A stretch of DNA of 64,000 bases, taken from NCBI GenBank assembly GCA_965153355.1, contig OZ231127.1, positions 10,478,001-10,542,000 of the forward strand, in the 5' to 3' direction. A program made the translations under genes and the position numbers. This DNA comes from Flaccisagitta enflata (taxonomy: Eukaryota > Chaetognatha > Sagittoidea > Aphragmophora). Below are positions 10,992 through 20,765 of this stretch, in pieces (positions within the stretch are counted from its first letter, which is position 1; each line of letters opens with the position of its first letter). Under the pieces are notes generated by a model that saw nothing but the letters and a program-made list of their open reading frames with translations, was not told the DNA's origin and made no database searches.

Positions 10992-11756
10992 ATGGGATTC
11001 GACGAGGAGGCGTTAATCAAACGCTTCAAATGGTACTCTGCGACTCCATTGCTGATCCAGATTGAAATTCCGCGCCACATTGAATGGGGCATTGTGAAGG
11101 CCGTTCGACGAGAAGTTCACATCTTCTGCGACGCCGCCATCCCTGGTTTTGGAGTAGTGGGCTATTGGTTGGTGGAAGATGAGGATGGAACAATCCGCGT
11201 TACCATTTTGTGCGCCAAGGCTCACGTCGTCCCTCTTGATGCGTCAAAAGCGTCGCACCATAATTCGGTGCCGAGGTTAGAAATGACAGCGGCAGAGAAA
11301 GCGGTGAAACTCAAACTTTTCATCAAGAGGACCATTCCAAAGGTGACCGAGGATATGGTGACGCTCTGGTCGGATTCAGAGGCGGTGCTGAAGATGATTT
11401 TCGACCATAAATCTAAACGTCCGAGCTTCTTCGCAAACCGACTTTCAAAAATCCACAGCGGCTCAAGTGATTCTCAATGGAGGTGGGTTGATTCGGAGAA
11501 TAACCCCGCGGACTATTGTTCGCGGGGTATTGACGCCGGCGACAAAGAAAAATGGGACATCTTCCATTTCGGTCCGAAGTTTCTCTACCTTCCCAAATCT
11601 GAGTGGCCGGTGATGAATATCGCGACGGCGCCGGAGGCGTCAATCAACGCCGTCGCGACAGAAACGGTGGAGGAAGAGGAAGGAGAGAAGGAGAAGGAAA
11701 TTTCGCCTATGCAGTCGCCGCCCGTCGCCAGGAGTGGGTGGCGAAATTGCGTTTGA
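10992..11756 (+). CDS. pol: RNase H region of pol
   Basis: Open frame with BEL/Pao RNase H signatures: a first acidic residue in IFCDAAIPGFGVVGY, then LEMTAAEKAVKL, then LWSDSEAVL, and WVDSENNPADYCSRG near the end. RNase H removes RNA from the RNA:DNA hybrid. The frame then closes at 11756, while integrase continues in another frame from about 11700. Confidence 0.87.
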   Translation: MGFDEEALIKRFKWYSATPLLIQIEIPRHIEWGIVKAVRREVHIFCDAAIPGFGVVGYWLVEDEDGTIRVTILCAKAHVVPLDASKASHHNSVPRLEMTAAEKAVKLKLFIKRTIPKVTEDMVTLWSDSEAVLKMIFDHKSKRPSFFANRLSKIHSGSSDSQWRWVDSENNPADYCSRGIDAGDKEKWDIFHFGPKFLYLPKSEWPVMNIATAPEASINAVATETVEEEEGEKEKEISPMQSPPVARSGWRNCV

Positions 11757-13246
11757 TCGCCGTGATTGTGAAGTGCGCGCAGCGATGGAGACAGAAGGTG
11801 AAGGCAAAAGCTAGAGCAGCGGCGACGACGCTGCCAAATCCATACTCTGTATCTATGGCTGAATTGTACGACGCACAACGCCGCTTGATCAACGCAATCC
11901 AGTTCAAACATTTCCATGGAGAAATAACCAAGTTGAAGGCGGTGGGAAAAACGACGCCGCTCATCAACGACGCCGGCGCCAAAGTGATCTGCAAGACTCT
12001 ACGCCATCACAATCCGGTTGTCGACGAGAAAGGAACGATGCGTGTCGGGAGCAGACTTGTGAATGCGGATATTGGCCATGATGAAAAATACCCGATGATT
12101 CTCCCGTCGAAAGATCCAAACGTCGCTTCTCTGATTCGCCATGTCCATCATCAGGATCTTCACGCAGGCCCAAAACACGTCTTGTGCCAACTGCGACGCT
12201 TTGTGTGGATCCTTCGAGGTCTCCAGGCGGTAAAAACAGTCATCCACCATTGCGTTACGTGCCAAAGGAACTTCAAAGATCCTATGAAGCAGCAGATGGC
12301 GCCTCTTCCTCAACGTCGGCTCATTCCAACGGCGCCTTTCGAGGAGGTGGGACTCGACTGCATGGGTCACTTCCTGGTGAAACTGAACGGAAGGGCGGAT
12401 CATAAGGTCTGGGCAGTGGTGTTTACCTGCATGGTTTCGAGGGCGGTGCATGTGGAGGTGTTGTTTAAAATGGACACAGAGGCAATGATCAACGCCATCA
12501 TTAGATTCGCGGCGAGACGGCAAACGGTGCGTCGATTCATATCAGACTGTGGCACCAACCTGGTTGGGGCAAATCGCGTCATGAAGGAGGAGATGCAGTC
12601 GTGGAACGCGTCGTCGACAGTGGCTCTGCAGCAGCATGGACTCCAATGGGACTTCATTCCTCCGGGGACTCCTCATTACGGCGGCGTATGGGAAAGGGTC
12701 GTATCCCTTTTCAAAAAACATTTGGCGTCCATTACTTCCGGTCACGTGCTCCATTACGACGTCTTCCAAACGGCGGTGATTGAGGTGGAAGGAATTCTCA
12801 ACCGTCGACCTCTCACGCCTTTGAGCGACGATCCTAGCGATACATCAGCGCTGAGGCCGGTCAACATCTTGCATCCGTCTACGTTCTCACACTCGTCGGC
12901 AGCTATTCTTCCTCCAGAGACCGGAAACGACGCCGTGGGAACGAGATGCCGATGGAGAAACGCACAGGCCCGCGTTGACGCCTTCTGGAAGGTATGGCGC
13001 GCCGAATACCTTCAGTTGCTGCACGCAAGGAGCAAATGGACAAAATCGGAAGTGAACATCAAAAAAGATGCATTGGTCATCATCGTTGACGAGACGCTTC
13101 ATCGGCATCAGTGGTCTTTGGGACGCGTCGTCGAAGTGGAAGGATCTGGTGGTCATGTCCGGAAAGCACAGATCCTACGCCCCGACGGCAAGATTGTTCT
13201 CAAGGATCGGTCGAAGATCGTCCGATTGGAGCTGGATTCAGATTAA
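11603..13246 (+). CDS. pol: Integrase and C-terminal domain of pol
   Basis: The coding part homologous to integrase begins near 11700-11750; the first part of this open frame overlaps RNase H and is not authentic. It contains an HHCC zinc-binding domain (HHQDLHAG to HHCVTC, about 12145-12262), then the DDE core: Asp near 12356 (GLDCMG), Asp near 12546 (SDCGTN) and Glu near 12694 (GGVWERV). The end carries a DUF5641-type domain typical of BEL/Pao. Integrase inserts the cDNA into chromosomes. This block is uninterrupted to its stop at 13246. Confidence 0.93.
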   Translation: MAGDEYRDGAGGVNQRRRDRNGGGRGRREGEGNFAYAVAARRQEWVAKLRLIAVIVKCAQRWRQKVKAKARAAATTLPNPYSVSMAELYDAQRRLINAIQFKHFHGEITKLKAVGKTTPLINDAGAKVICKTLRHHNPVVDEKGTMRVGSRLVNADIGHDEKYPMILPSKDPNVASLIRHVHHQDLHAGPKHVLCQLRRFVWILRGLQAVKTVIHHCVTCQRNFKDPMKQQMAPLPQRRLIPTAPFEEVGLDCMGHFLVKLNGRADHKVWAVVFTCMVSRAVHVEVLFKMDTEAMINAIIRFAARRQTVRRFISDCGTNLVGANRVMKEEMQSWNASSTVALQQHGLQWDFIPPGTPHYGGVWERVVSLFKKHLASITSGHVLHYDVFQTAVIEVEGILNRRPLTPLSDDPSDTSALRPVNILHPSTFSHSSAAILPPETGNDAVGTRCRWRNAQARVDAFWKVWRAEYLQLLHARSKWTKSEVNIKKDALVIIVDETLHRHQWSLGRVVEVEGSGGHVRKAQILRPDGKIVLKDRSKIVRLELDSD

Positions 13247-13795
13247 AAACGGATAAGTGTGAAGAGAGAGAGAGAAAGTAGACCAGAGAGAAGCACAAGT
13301 GTTTCTATTTGTAAAGACTATACATGAAAATGAGGATTTTTTCTCTCATGATTATTTTTTGGTCTTGTTTACTTTTTCTCAGTCGGTCTGTCTGATGTAT
13401 CTTTGTGTGGAATGACAGGAGAGAGAGAGGTACATGGTGCCCCAGTCAGTTGAGAATGTCTGCATGATTGACTGACAATCTAAATTTTGCCATGCCATTT
13501 CAATCTTGTATTGACCATATAAAGGCATTTGTTCGTCATTTTCTTTTCCGTTTTATCCATATCATTGACTGTTGAGTGTGGAGGTCATTTGAGGCGCTGA
13601 TCGAAGAGTTTTTATTTCTTTGTCTGCGTATACCATTTAATCTTCCTCAATGTTAATGGATATGTCTTATGTCTTCCTCTTTCCGTTTGGTTACATCTCG
13701 AAATCTGAATTTTCTCCAAAAACAGGCGTTTCTATCTTACGCTAAAAGCTTCCCCTTGTCGGTATCGTCGCATAACTGTTGCAGAGAGATCCATC
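13247..13795 (+). other. Pol to ORF3 spacer
   Basis: Non-coding spacer inside the retrotransposon. Two acceptor-like sites precede the next ATG: one ending AACAG at 13725 and one ending TTGCAG at 13784. Either could join the donor in the LTR (5809) to make a subgenomic mRNA for ORF3; this is inference. Confidence 0.5.
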
Positions 13796-16133
13796 ATGTC
13801 GCAGCAGAACAACCATGGCACGCCGGACGAGATCCGCGAAGCGAGGAGGCAGCGAATGGCGCAAGCCCAGGCCGATTTGGTGAGGAGTCATGAGGAGGAG
13901 ACGAGGAGGATGGAAGAGGAGCGGGAGGTGGAAGAGAGAAGAGGAAAGTGGAGGAAGAGAAGAAAGACCCGGAGAAGAAGAGGAGGAGACAGGAGCAGGA
14001 GGCCAGGGCAGCGTCCCTCAGAGAACAACGCAGGCTTCGCGGGTTGCAACAGTCCGTCGTTGGAGGAGCTGATGACGTCATCGACGGGGTCAGCCATCTC
14101 TTCAACGACTCGTCTTCCGGCGCGTGGACCGTTACGGACCCTATTCCTGCTCGGGCCCTCAACGCGTTGATGCCAACGCCTTTGCCGACGCGCCGCCGGT
14201 GAAGCGCGCCGCCGGTGAAGCGCGTCGTCAAGCCGACGATGCGCTCCGGGCGGCAAGAAAGGCGAAAAGAGAACAAGCTGCCAACGAAAGCTTCGATACG
14301 GCAGTCTCGGGAGTGGAGGCGCTCATGGGGGAGTCGACGTCGGACTCCACCACGGACGCCCCCCCGCCGCCACGCGGAGCAGAGGAAGTGGAGCGACAGG
14401 ATTTAAATGACCCTGACAACTTAGACTTTGACGATGACGACGACGACGACGATGACGACTACGAGACTCAGGATGACAGTGAGGGCGATGATATGGACAC
14501 TAACGAACATGACGGAAGGGTAGAGGGACTTCCCCCCGGGGAGGTTGCTCGACCCGCCCCTACAGGCCCCCAAGGGGTACTTACTGCTCCTTCCCTTGCT
14601 CCCCCAATTCTGCCGCAGACGTCGCAGGCGGTCGTGGAGTCGCCGACGTTACAAGTAACGCCGGCCGCAGACTCGACCGCGCTGGCGCCGTTTCAAGCAT
14701 CACCTGACGCAACGCTGGTGATCCCGCCGCACATCAGTGACCTGTCCTCCATCTCGCAGGAACAAGCTGTCGAATTGGTTAAGATCTACAACGCCCAAGT
14801 CGACGCCCTCATCGAGCGGAAGCACACTGCGATATACCACGACACGCAGCGTCGCTTACGCGCGGAGAGAGATGCTCTTCATCCACAAGCCGAGCGAAGA
14901 GCATATGTTCCGACGCAAAGAGTCAGAGACGAATTAGTCGAAGAGGACGGAGAGATGGCGACGGTTGAAACACGCGAGACGCTCCAATTGTGCAAGATCA
15001 TCAACATCAGATCTAATGGAGCAACGGCGGACATGGGAAATGGGACTTTGAGAGACATTTCCCGCGGAAAAGCCTCAAATCAGAGAAAAAGACGACGTGA
15101 AGGAGCCGCTCGTCGGATCGCGGAGGCTATTCGTTCGACCGGAAGTGGCAGCGATCAGCGTCAGACGCCCGCGACGCAGGATCCTCCACAACATCATCCG
15201 AGAGACGATCGACGAGCCAAAGCTGGCGCCAACAATCTACAAATCGAAGTGAGAGAGAAGAGACGTCGGGTGAGCAGGGGTGGACCGCCGGATGCATCCG
15301 CATCGTTATCATCGACGGTGATGGATGGTCCCGCGAGATTACCACATGGTCCTGCTCCCCGGCCTCCTCCTCCTCAACGCCAGCGGTCACGTGACATTTC
15401 ACCAATCCGTGTCCCAACCCAAACGACGACGACAACGGACAATCAAGGGGGTGCGCTCGCAGGGGCAGCCGCAAATCTGCCCCCACCTCCTCCTCCTCCC
15501 GTCAACGACGACCAACAGCGACGAGAGGAGCAAAACGCCAATAAAAAGAAGAGAAATCGTCGTCCGAAAAGGAAGTCTGGGGATGCGTCGACGTCCAACA
15601 GGTCGTCAACGTCGACGGCATCCGCTTCTTCTCCTTCACATCGCCCTCCCCGATCGCCGGAAGACCTTCTGACCGAGACGATGTTGGCCGTCGCCATCAA
15701 GTTGCCAAGTCATCCTCGGTCAAAGGATATTCAAAAGGTTGTAGACATTCTTCCGGCGGCATTCTATCCCAACTCATCTCCGATGGATCGCGCGATCTAC
15801 GCTGCCGATCACGCCGTGGATAGAGCCAGATCGGCGAGGAAGCTCATCGAACAATACAACTTTAGGATGAAGGTTGTCGGTGAGCACGACGCGAAAGTTG
15901 CTCAGATGGCCCAGCTGCTGTCCGACGCGAAGAAGGAAGCCGACCGCGTCCGCGCGGAGTTCTCTCAGCCCGACGGACAGATGCCATCGACTTCCGGGAC
16001 TCAACGCCACTTCGCGTCGTCGAGCAACAACGCGCCACCTTCCGGCAGAAACCCCCCTCCACGCCACAGTAGGAAAGACGACGCGCCATCCTATCGTGGA
16101 GGAAAGGGCGGCAGGGGTAAAGGCCGGAAGTAG
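13796..16133 (+). CDS. Third ORF of BEL/Pao element, function unknown
   Basis: Starts at ATG 13796 and ends at the TAG at 16133. It is read in three frames (to about 13945, to about 14190, then open to the end, 14124-16133), each step fitting loss of one base. The protein would be about 770 residues. Order: charged Glu/Arg coiled coil, Ala-rich helix, an Asp run of about 10 followed by acidic residues, Pro/Thr-rich linker, a helical part (about 14740-15130), Pro-rich and basic disordered stretches, a second helical part (about 15660-15950), and a Gly/Arg/Lys tail (GGKGGRGKGRK). No signal peptide, transmembrane segment or envelope feature is seen, so it is not a normal env. It resembles Gag in composition but has no zinc knuckle. 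I do not recognise a family. Confidence 0.7.
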
Positions 16134-16976
16134 AGGGTCTCGTCGCCATGATCCCGGCCATCGTCTTCCCACTTCAATCGCGCGTATCATACCGACGTTT
16201 CACGTCGTCGCGGAAGACTAGCGGTTGATCATCCAATGGCGACTCGAGATGCTTCCGGTGACGGACAGGCCGGCCGTCCTCGCTTCTCTAGAGGGCGGTC
16301 GGGGGAGGGGGTCCCACCGGGGACCCCCCTGCGACTCTCCCGCGTAAGTGTCGAGGGGTAGGGGGGGTCTTGAATTGCTCATGAATCAATTGTACCAAAT
16401 TAGAATATTAAGCGTATGATTTGAGAATGAGAATCAGTTCTAACTCTCCTAATCCGTTTCTCCATACCCATTCCGGGTGTGGGGGAACCCCCCCTCCCGC
16501 TTACATTTCAGGGACGCACGTGCTGGAGTGATGGACAATTCTAACCGGGCGTTGGTACGTAGTATAGTATAGTTTATACACTAGTATAGGCCACTTAGCG
16601 TATAGTCTAATTATTTATTTCAGTCCATCATTCCCGTGGATCTAGTATCGTTACCTTTTTTCTTGTTTTAGCATGAAGACTGGATGCAGAATGGAGCAAG
16701 AGGAGCAATTCATAACCAGACCGTAGCGATAGCCCGGACGATCGACGGTGGTAGGTGTTTCTGCTCCTAGAACCCATTTTCTGAATCGTCTTATTCGCGC
16801 GAGATCCACGATATTTATAATAGCGTCTTTGTGATATTTAAAAATTTTGTTTTGAGATGAGCCCCGGATGTTGTCATAGCTTGTAAATTTTTAAAATGAA
16901 CGGTATTCCCTGACAAGAAACTAGTTAGATACGAGATTTGAAATTTTTTTGGCAAATATTTCAAATGGGGGGACTG
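16134..16976 (+). other. Region between ORF3 and 3' LTR
   Basis: Non-coding. G-rich (16290-16360) and C-rich stretches, then AT-rich sequence. A purine run ending GGGGGGACTG directly before the LTR at 16977 is the likely polypurine tract for plus-strand priming. Confidence 0.6.
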
Positions 16977-17765
16977 TGACATTCTTCACATTCCCCACCA
17001 TATGCAGGCCAAGAAGCGCTCGATCGGACGCATTCGACTCCGCGGATCCCGAAGAAGAGGAGGGGCTCTCTCGCCATCGAAAATCCAAGATGGCGTCTGC
17101 TCGACTGCAGAGTGGAGGAAATCGAGGAAGAGGGAGAGAGATCTTCGATCGACGGAGGAAGGGGAGGAACGCGCGTGCGCACCGGAAGCGCTGACTTCCG
17201 GTTGAGGATTGATGAACTATATCTCCTCAACCGCTTAGAGGAGAAAAGACTTCGACCCCTCTATCGAATTCCCACGACGTGACGAATCTATTTATTATTG
17301 TTTCATTGCTGCCAAATAATTTCAAATCTCGTGATGTTTTGATTCTTTTTTTGTTATTTCCAGGTTAAGTAAAAGTAGCTTCCCTGACCTTCTTACTGAC
17401 ATTCGATTACACGATCTCAGTTAAAGACTCGATTTTTGATGCTTTTTCCCCGACTTCCCTGCCCTGCGCCTAGATTGGAAACCGTTCGACAACATCCGTG
17501 TAAGTCCTTGACCTTTTATCATTTTTGGCGCCATACAAAAGTATCCTTCATTGATGTACAGAGCTTGTCCTAACCTTTTTCCTTTTTCTCTGTCCGTCAG
17601 GATTCCACGAATAGACTGATTTCGCGGACAACTTGACCGCTCATCTCAACAATTCGTTCTAAGCGGGTGTGCGTTCCAAATCATTAGCGCAGCTACGCAG
17701 TGGAGTCAGTTCTCGCGATTGCGCATCAGGAGCTTGCTAAGAAACTAGACGCTAAACGATCTCAA
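16977..17765 (+). repeat. 3' LTR of BEL/Pao element
   Basis: Direct repeat of 5288-6070, ending CGATCTCAA and followed by AGAAAG, the right target-site duplication. It keeps single bases that the 5' copy lacks, for example CCCC against CCC near 17450 and TTCG against TTG near 17623 and 17656. Confidence 0.95.
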
Positions 17766-18625
17766 AGAAAGTTAAGGAGCTGCCATAAAGTCACGCTTTG
17801 GAAGGATCTGTCTATCCATTTGCTAGTGCTTAATTCCAGGATTTGGGCGTTGGAAATATGGACTTGCGACATAAAGATACCCCCTGTGCTATCCAAAACC
17901 TTGTTCCCTTTGGGTTCTTAGCAGGCATGTATATAGTTCCACATGGGGGAAATTAATCAAAGTGTTTGGAGATGGGGAAGGAAATCTGGGATTTGAGCCT
18001 GAAGGCTGGGATTTGAGCCTGAAGGCTGGGATTTGAGCCTGAAGGCTGGGATTTGAGCCTGAAGGCTGGGATTTGAGCCTGAAGGCTGGGATTTGAGCCT
18101 GAAGGCTGGGATTTGAGCCTGAAGGCTGGGATTTGAGCCTGAAGGCTGGGATTTGAGCCTGAAGGCTGGGATTTCGGGACCGCTGCCCAAAAACACTGTT
18201 TTATAGTTACACTGGGGAAGAAAATCAAAGGGGGGGGTGAAATTAATCAAGGGCCATTGAATTATATAAACTACGTGGGTCAGAGTGCCGGAAACGGGCA
18301 AAACTGCCTTTCCCCTGGCGATCATCTGTTTCCTTTGCATAAGTCCTGTTAAACAAGCAACTGCGCGACTTTCAATTTAATCGGGAACCTACGTTAGGAT
18401 GAGGCTGAAGTTTGCATTGAATTAGCATTAGAACTAATATTTTTATTATTAAAATTTTGTATCTGCCATAGGTTTCTATGGAAATTTCATGGTCACCCTA
18501 ACAATGGCGCGATGGCTCATTTTACAGCATTTGAGCTAAGGAAACAAAATCTTGCCAGGGAAAAGCCAGTTTTGGCCAATTGCAGTATTCTGACACGCGT
18601 GATATACACGCCTGGTTTTTAGGCA
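17766..18625. other. Intergenic, repeat remnants
   Basis: Right flank of the retrotransposon. Holds a degraded copy of the CCCCCTGTG...CCGCTGCCC element end (about 17880-17920 and 18172-18195) split around a 20 bp minisatellite. No gene is seen. Confidence 0.5.
17985..18173. repeat. 20 bp minisatellite, about 9 copies
   Basis: Near-perfect repeats of CTGGGATTTGAGCCTGAAGG. A similar style of GAGGCC/GGATTT minisatellite occurs at 51810-52065 and 21680-21790, next to related element ends. Confidence 0.95.
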
Positions 18626-18789
18626 AACAAGGCCAAGAGATGTCCAATAGATGCGTCCTCCTTAGATATTTTACATTTCTTTTATATTTTTTATCTTTTT
18701 ATATACAAATTATTAAGATATAAAGATATTAAGATATAATGATATGAATATATAAAGATATTGAGATGATGAGAAAAATATAAACTGAT

Positions 18790-19255
18790 TCCTACCTCCC
18801 AAACGCCTCCCCCCACCCCCACCCCTAACGCCCCTCCCAACTCCTAACCCCCCACGCCCCCCTCCAGCCCCCCCCAGGCCTCCCCCCCACCCCCTCACGC
18901 CCCCCCATCCCCACGCCCCTCCCCTCTTCACCCCCCATGCCTCCCCACCCCCCACACCATCCAACTCCCCACACCCCCCTCTACCCACGCCCCCACGCCC
19001 CCACGCCCCACACCTCGTCGCAAAGAGACATGAGACTTGGAGAGACATGAAGAAACATGAGGAAACATGAGGAGACATGAGAGACATGAGAGACATGAAG
19101 AGACATGAAGAGACATGAGAGACATGAGAGACATGAGAGACATAAGAGACATAAGAGACATAAGAGACATAAGAGATATAAGTGACATAAGAAAAAAAAG
19201 AGATATAAGAGAAAAAAAGAGAAATAAGAGAAATAAGAGACATAAGAGACATAGA
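18790..19255. repeat. C-rich tract and GAGACAT satellite
   Basis: 18790-19015 is almost all C with CACGCC and CCCCAC words. 19025-19255 is made of GAGACATGA/GAGACATAA units; a second small block lies at 19905-19985, on the other side of the foldback. Confidence 0.9.
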
Positions 19256-19273
19256 CATATATAGATAGAGATA

Positions 19274-19891
19274 AAATCTCAGATTATGTCAAAATTGGGG
19301 ATTACGGTCCAAGTACTAGACCATTTTGACTAAGGAATCCAAATCTGCAGTCAGAAATGGTCTCAGGTCAATATTGCGATAGGCTACGGCTACATTTCTC
19401 AGGTCAAAATACTATATAAGGTCAAATTTTCAAAATTGAAAATTTGTCATTCTGATTGCAGATTTAAAATCCCTGGAAAAAGCTATTAAAAGAAAGTATC
19501 TTTCTTTTTTTGAAATTTTGATTAGAACATAGTCAAAATTAGCGTTAAACATCCAAAATAGAGTAAAATTGCTCTTTTGTCTAAATTCGGCTTAATTTTG
19601 ACGGATAATGTTAATTTTGACTATGTTCTAATCAAAATTTTGAAAAAAGAAAGACACTTTCTTCACACAGTTTTTTGCAAGGATTCTGAATCTGCAATCA
19701 GATTGACAAATTTCCAATTTTGAAAATTTGACCTTATATAGTACTTTGACCTGAGAAATGTAGCTGTAGCCTATCGAAATATTGACCTGAGTCCATTTTT
19801 GACTGCAGATTTGGGTTTCTGGGGTCAAAATTGGTCTAGAATGGGATGGACGGTAAATTCCCACAATTTAGACATAATCCTGAGATTTTTT
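19274..19891. mobile_element. Foldback element, about 300 bp arms
   Basis: AAAATCTCAGATTATGTC at the left end returns in reverse complement at the right end (GACATAATCCTGAGATTTT). Arms pair along most of the length, for example TGCAGTC/GACTGCA, GGTCAATATT and GAACATAGTCAAAATTA near the centre (about 19582). No open frame inside. Confidence 0.85.
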
Positions 19892-19981
19892 AATATGAGA
19901 GACATATAAGAGACATAAGAGACAAAAGAGACAACTGAGACAAAAGAGATATAAGAGGCATACGAGACATGAAGAGATAAA

Positions 19982-20070
19982 AGGGGTTTTCGCATTGGGA
20001 GAATTATCGAGATATTACTTAGGAAATATCTAGATAAAATCTCGATATTACGCCTAATGCGACAACCCCT
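19982..20070. mobile_element. 89 bp palindromic MITE
   Basis: Ends AGGGGTTTTCGCATTGGG and CCTAATGCGACAACCCCT are inverted repeats (16 of 18), with an inner pair around ATCGAGATATT and TCTCGATATT. Flanked by GAGATAAA and AAAAGAGA, that is, inserted into the GAGACAT satellite. Confidence 0.7.
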
Positions 20071-20205
20071 AAAAGAGACATGAAGAGAAATGAAGAGAAA
20101 ACCTTAGAATTCGCATTTGGAAATTTTCGCGTTCCCTATACATACATACATACATACATACATACTACAGACCCTCTTATAGAGATGCGAGGACGCATCT
20201 AAAAA

Positions 20206-20765
20206 CATATCCAGTAATGCATTCACAAAGTGGTATAAACATCTGGTATGTGACGTTCACCACCCCTCTTGTAACTCAAATGAGGCCCCCGGTTGACGGC
20301 TGTCGACTGAATCATAATATCTTTCCCTTAACCAAAATAACCCAGTTTAGATCATATGTAAATTAAGTACATACACAGATACACTATATTTTAGTATATT
20401 TTGTGCAGTAACACGTAAGCTTTAAATCCTAATTCCTTGTATCCACCAATCAGCTCGCCGAGTACCTTGAACACAAGAAAATGATCTTTCTTATTGGATG
20501 TTTTGAGTGTGACGTGGTAGAATTTTAGCCAATTGATGCGCGTCTAAACCATGAGCTGGACCAATGAAAATCTTAATCGTGGCAGCTTAGTTCTAGCTTC
20601 TCTTTTTAGTCACTTTTAACATAGTCGCCGGTATTTTGATGCCATCAATAGTAAAATTAGTATTGTGAATTATAAACTGTACGTAATTGGTCGTTGTCTG
20701 ATTTAAGATTGAATCAATTTTCCTGATCTCCAAGTCAACTGAGTACAATTTGCATAAAGATTAGA
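20206..20765 (+). promoter_or_regulatory. Presumed PDIA4 promoter with UPR core
   Basis: The 560 bp before the start codon contain TGACGTGG at 20510-20517, the core recognised by ATF6/XBP1 (UPRE), plus CCAAT motifs near 20445, 20526 and 20558. No perfect ERSE spacing was found. Position and gene function fit ER-stress control; that is inference. Confidence 0.5.

Larger units (their letters stand above)
5288..17765 (+). mobile_element. BEL/Pao LTR retrotransposon, full length
   Basis: A 12.5 kb element bounded by two direct LTRs (5288-6070 and 16977-17765), starting TGACATTC. The flank AGAAAG lies directly before the left LTR and directly after the right one, so this is an intact insertion with a 6 bp target-site duplication (7 bp if the LTR is taken to end at CA). 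Internal order: Gag with three zinc knuckles, aspartic protease, reverse transcriptase (YVDD), RNase H, integrase (HHCC, DDE, BEL-type C-terminal domain), then a third reading frame of about 2.3 kb before the 3' LTR. Gag-PR-RT-RH-IN with this zinc-knuckle array is diagnostic of BEL/Pao. LTRs differ at roughly ten to twelve positions, so insertion looks recent. Pol changes frame several times, mostly by single-base loss. Confidence 0.95.
18626..20205 (-). mobile_element. 1.58 kb hairpin-ended element (reverse)
   Basis: In reverse orientation the left end is TTTTTAGATGCGTCCTCGCA then CTCTATAAGAGGGTCTG, followed by a (TATG)n run at 20148-20166. The other end is TAGATGCGTCCTC at about 18640 followed by TTGGCCTTGTT in reverse. 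The 13 bp TAGATGCGTCCTC and GAGGACGCATCTA pair as an inverted repeat. It carries nested cargo: a C-rich and GAGACAT satellite, a 618 bp foldback and an 89 bp palindromic MITE. Confidence 0.7.

Noticed and set aside
13796-16133. Envelope gene of an endogenous retrovirus
   Set aside because: No signal peptide, transmembrane segment or Cys-rich ectodomain; very charged and disordered.
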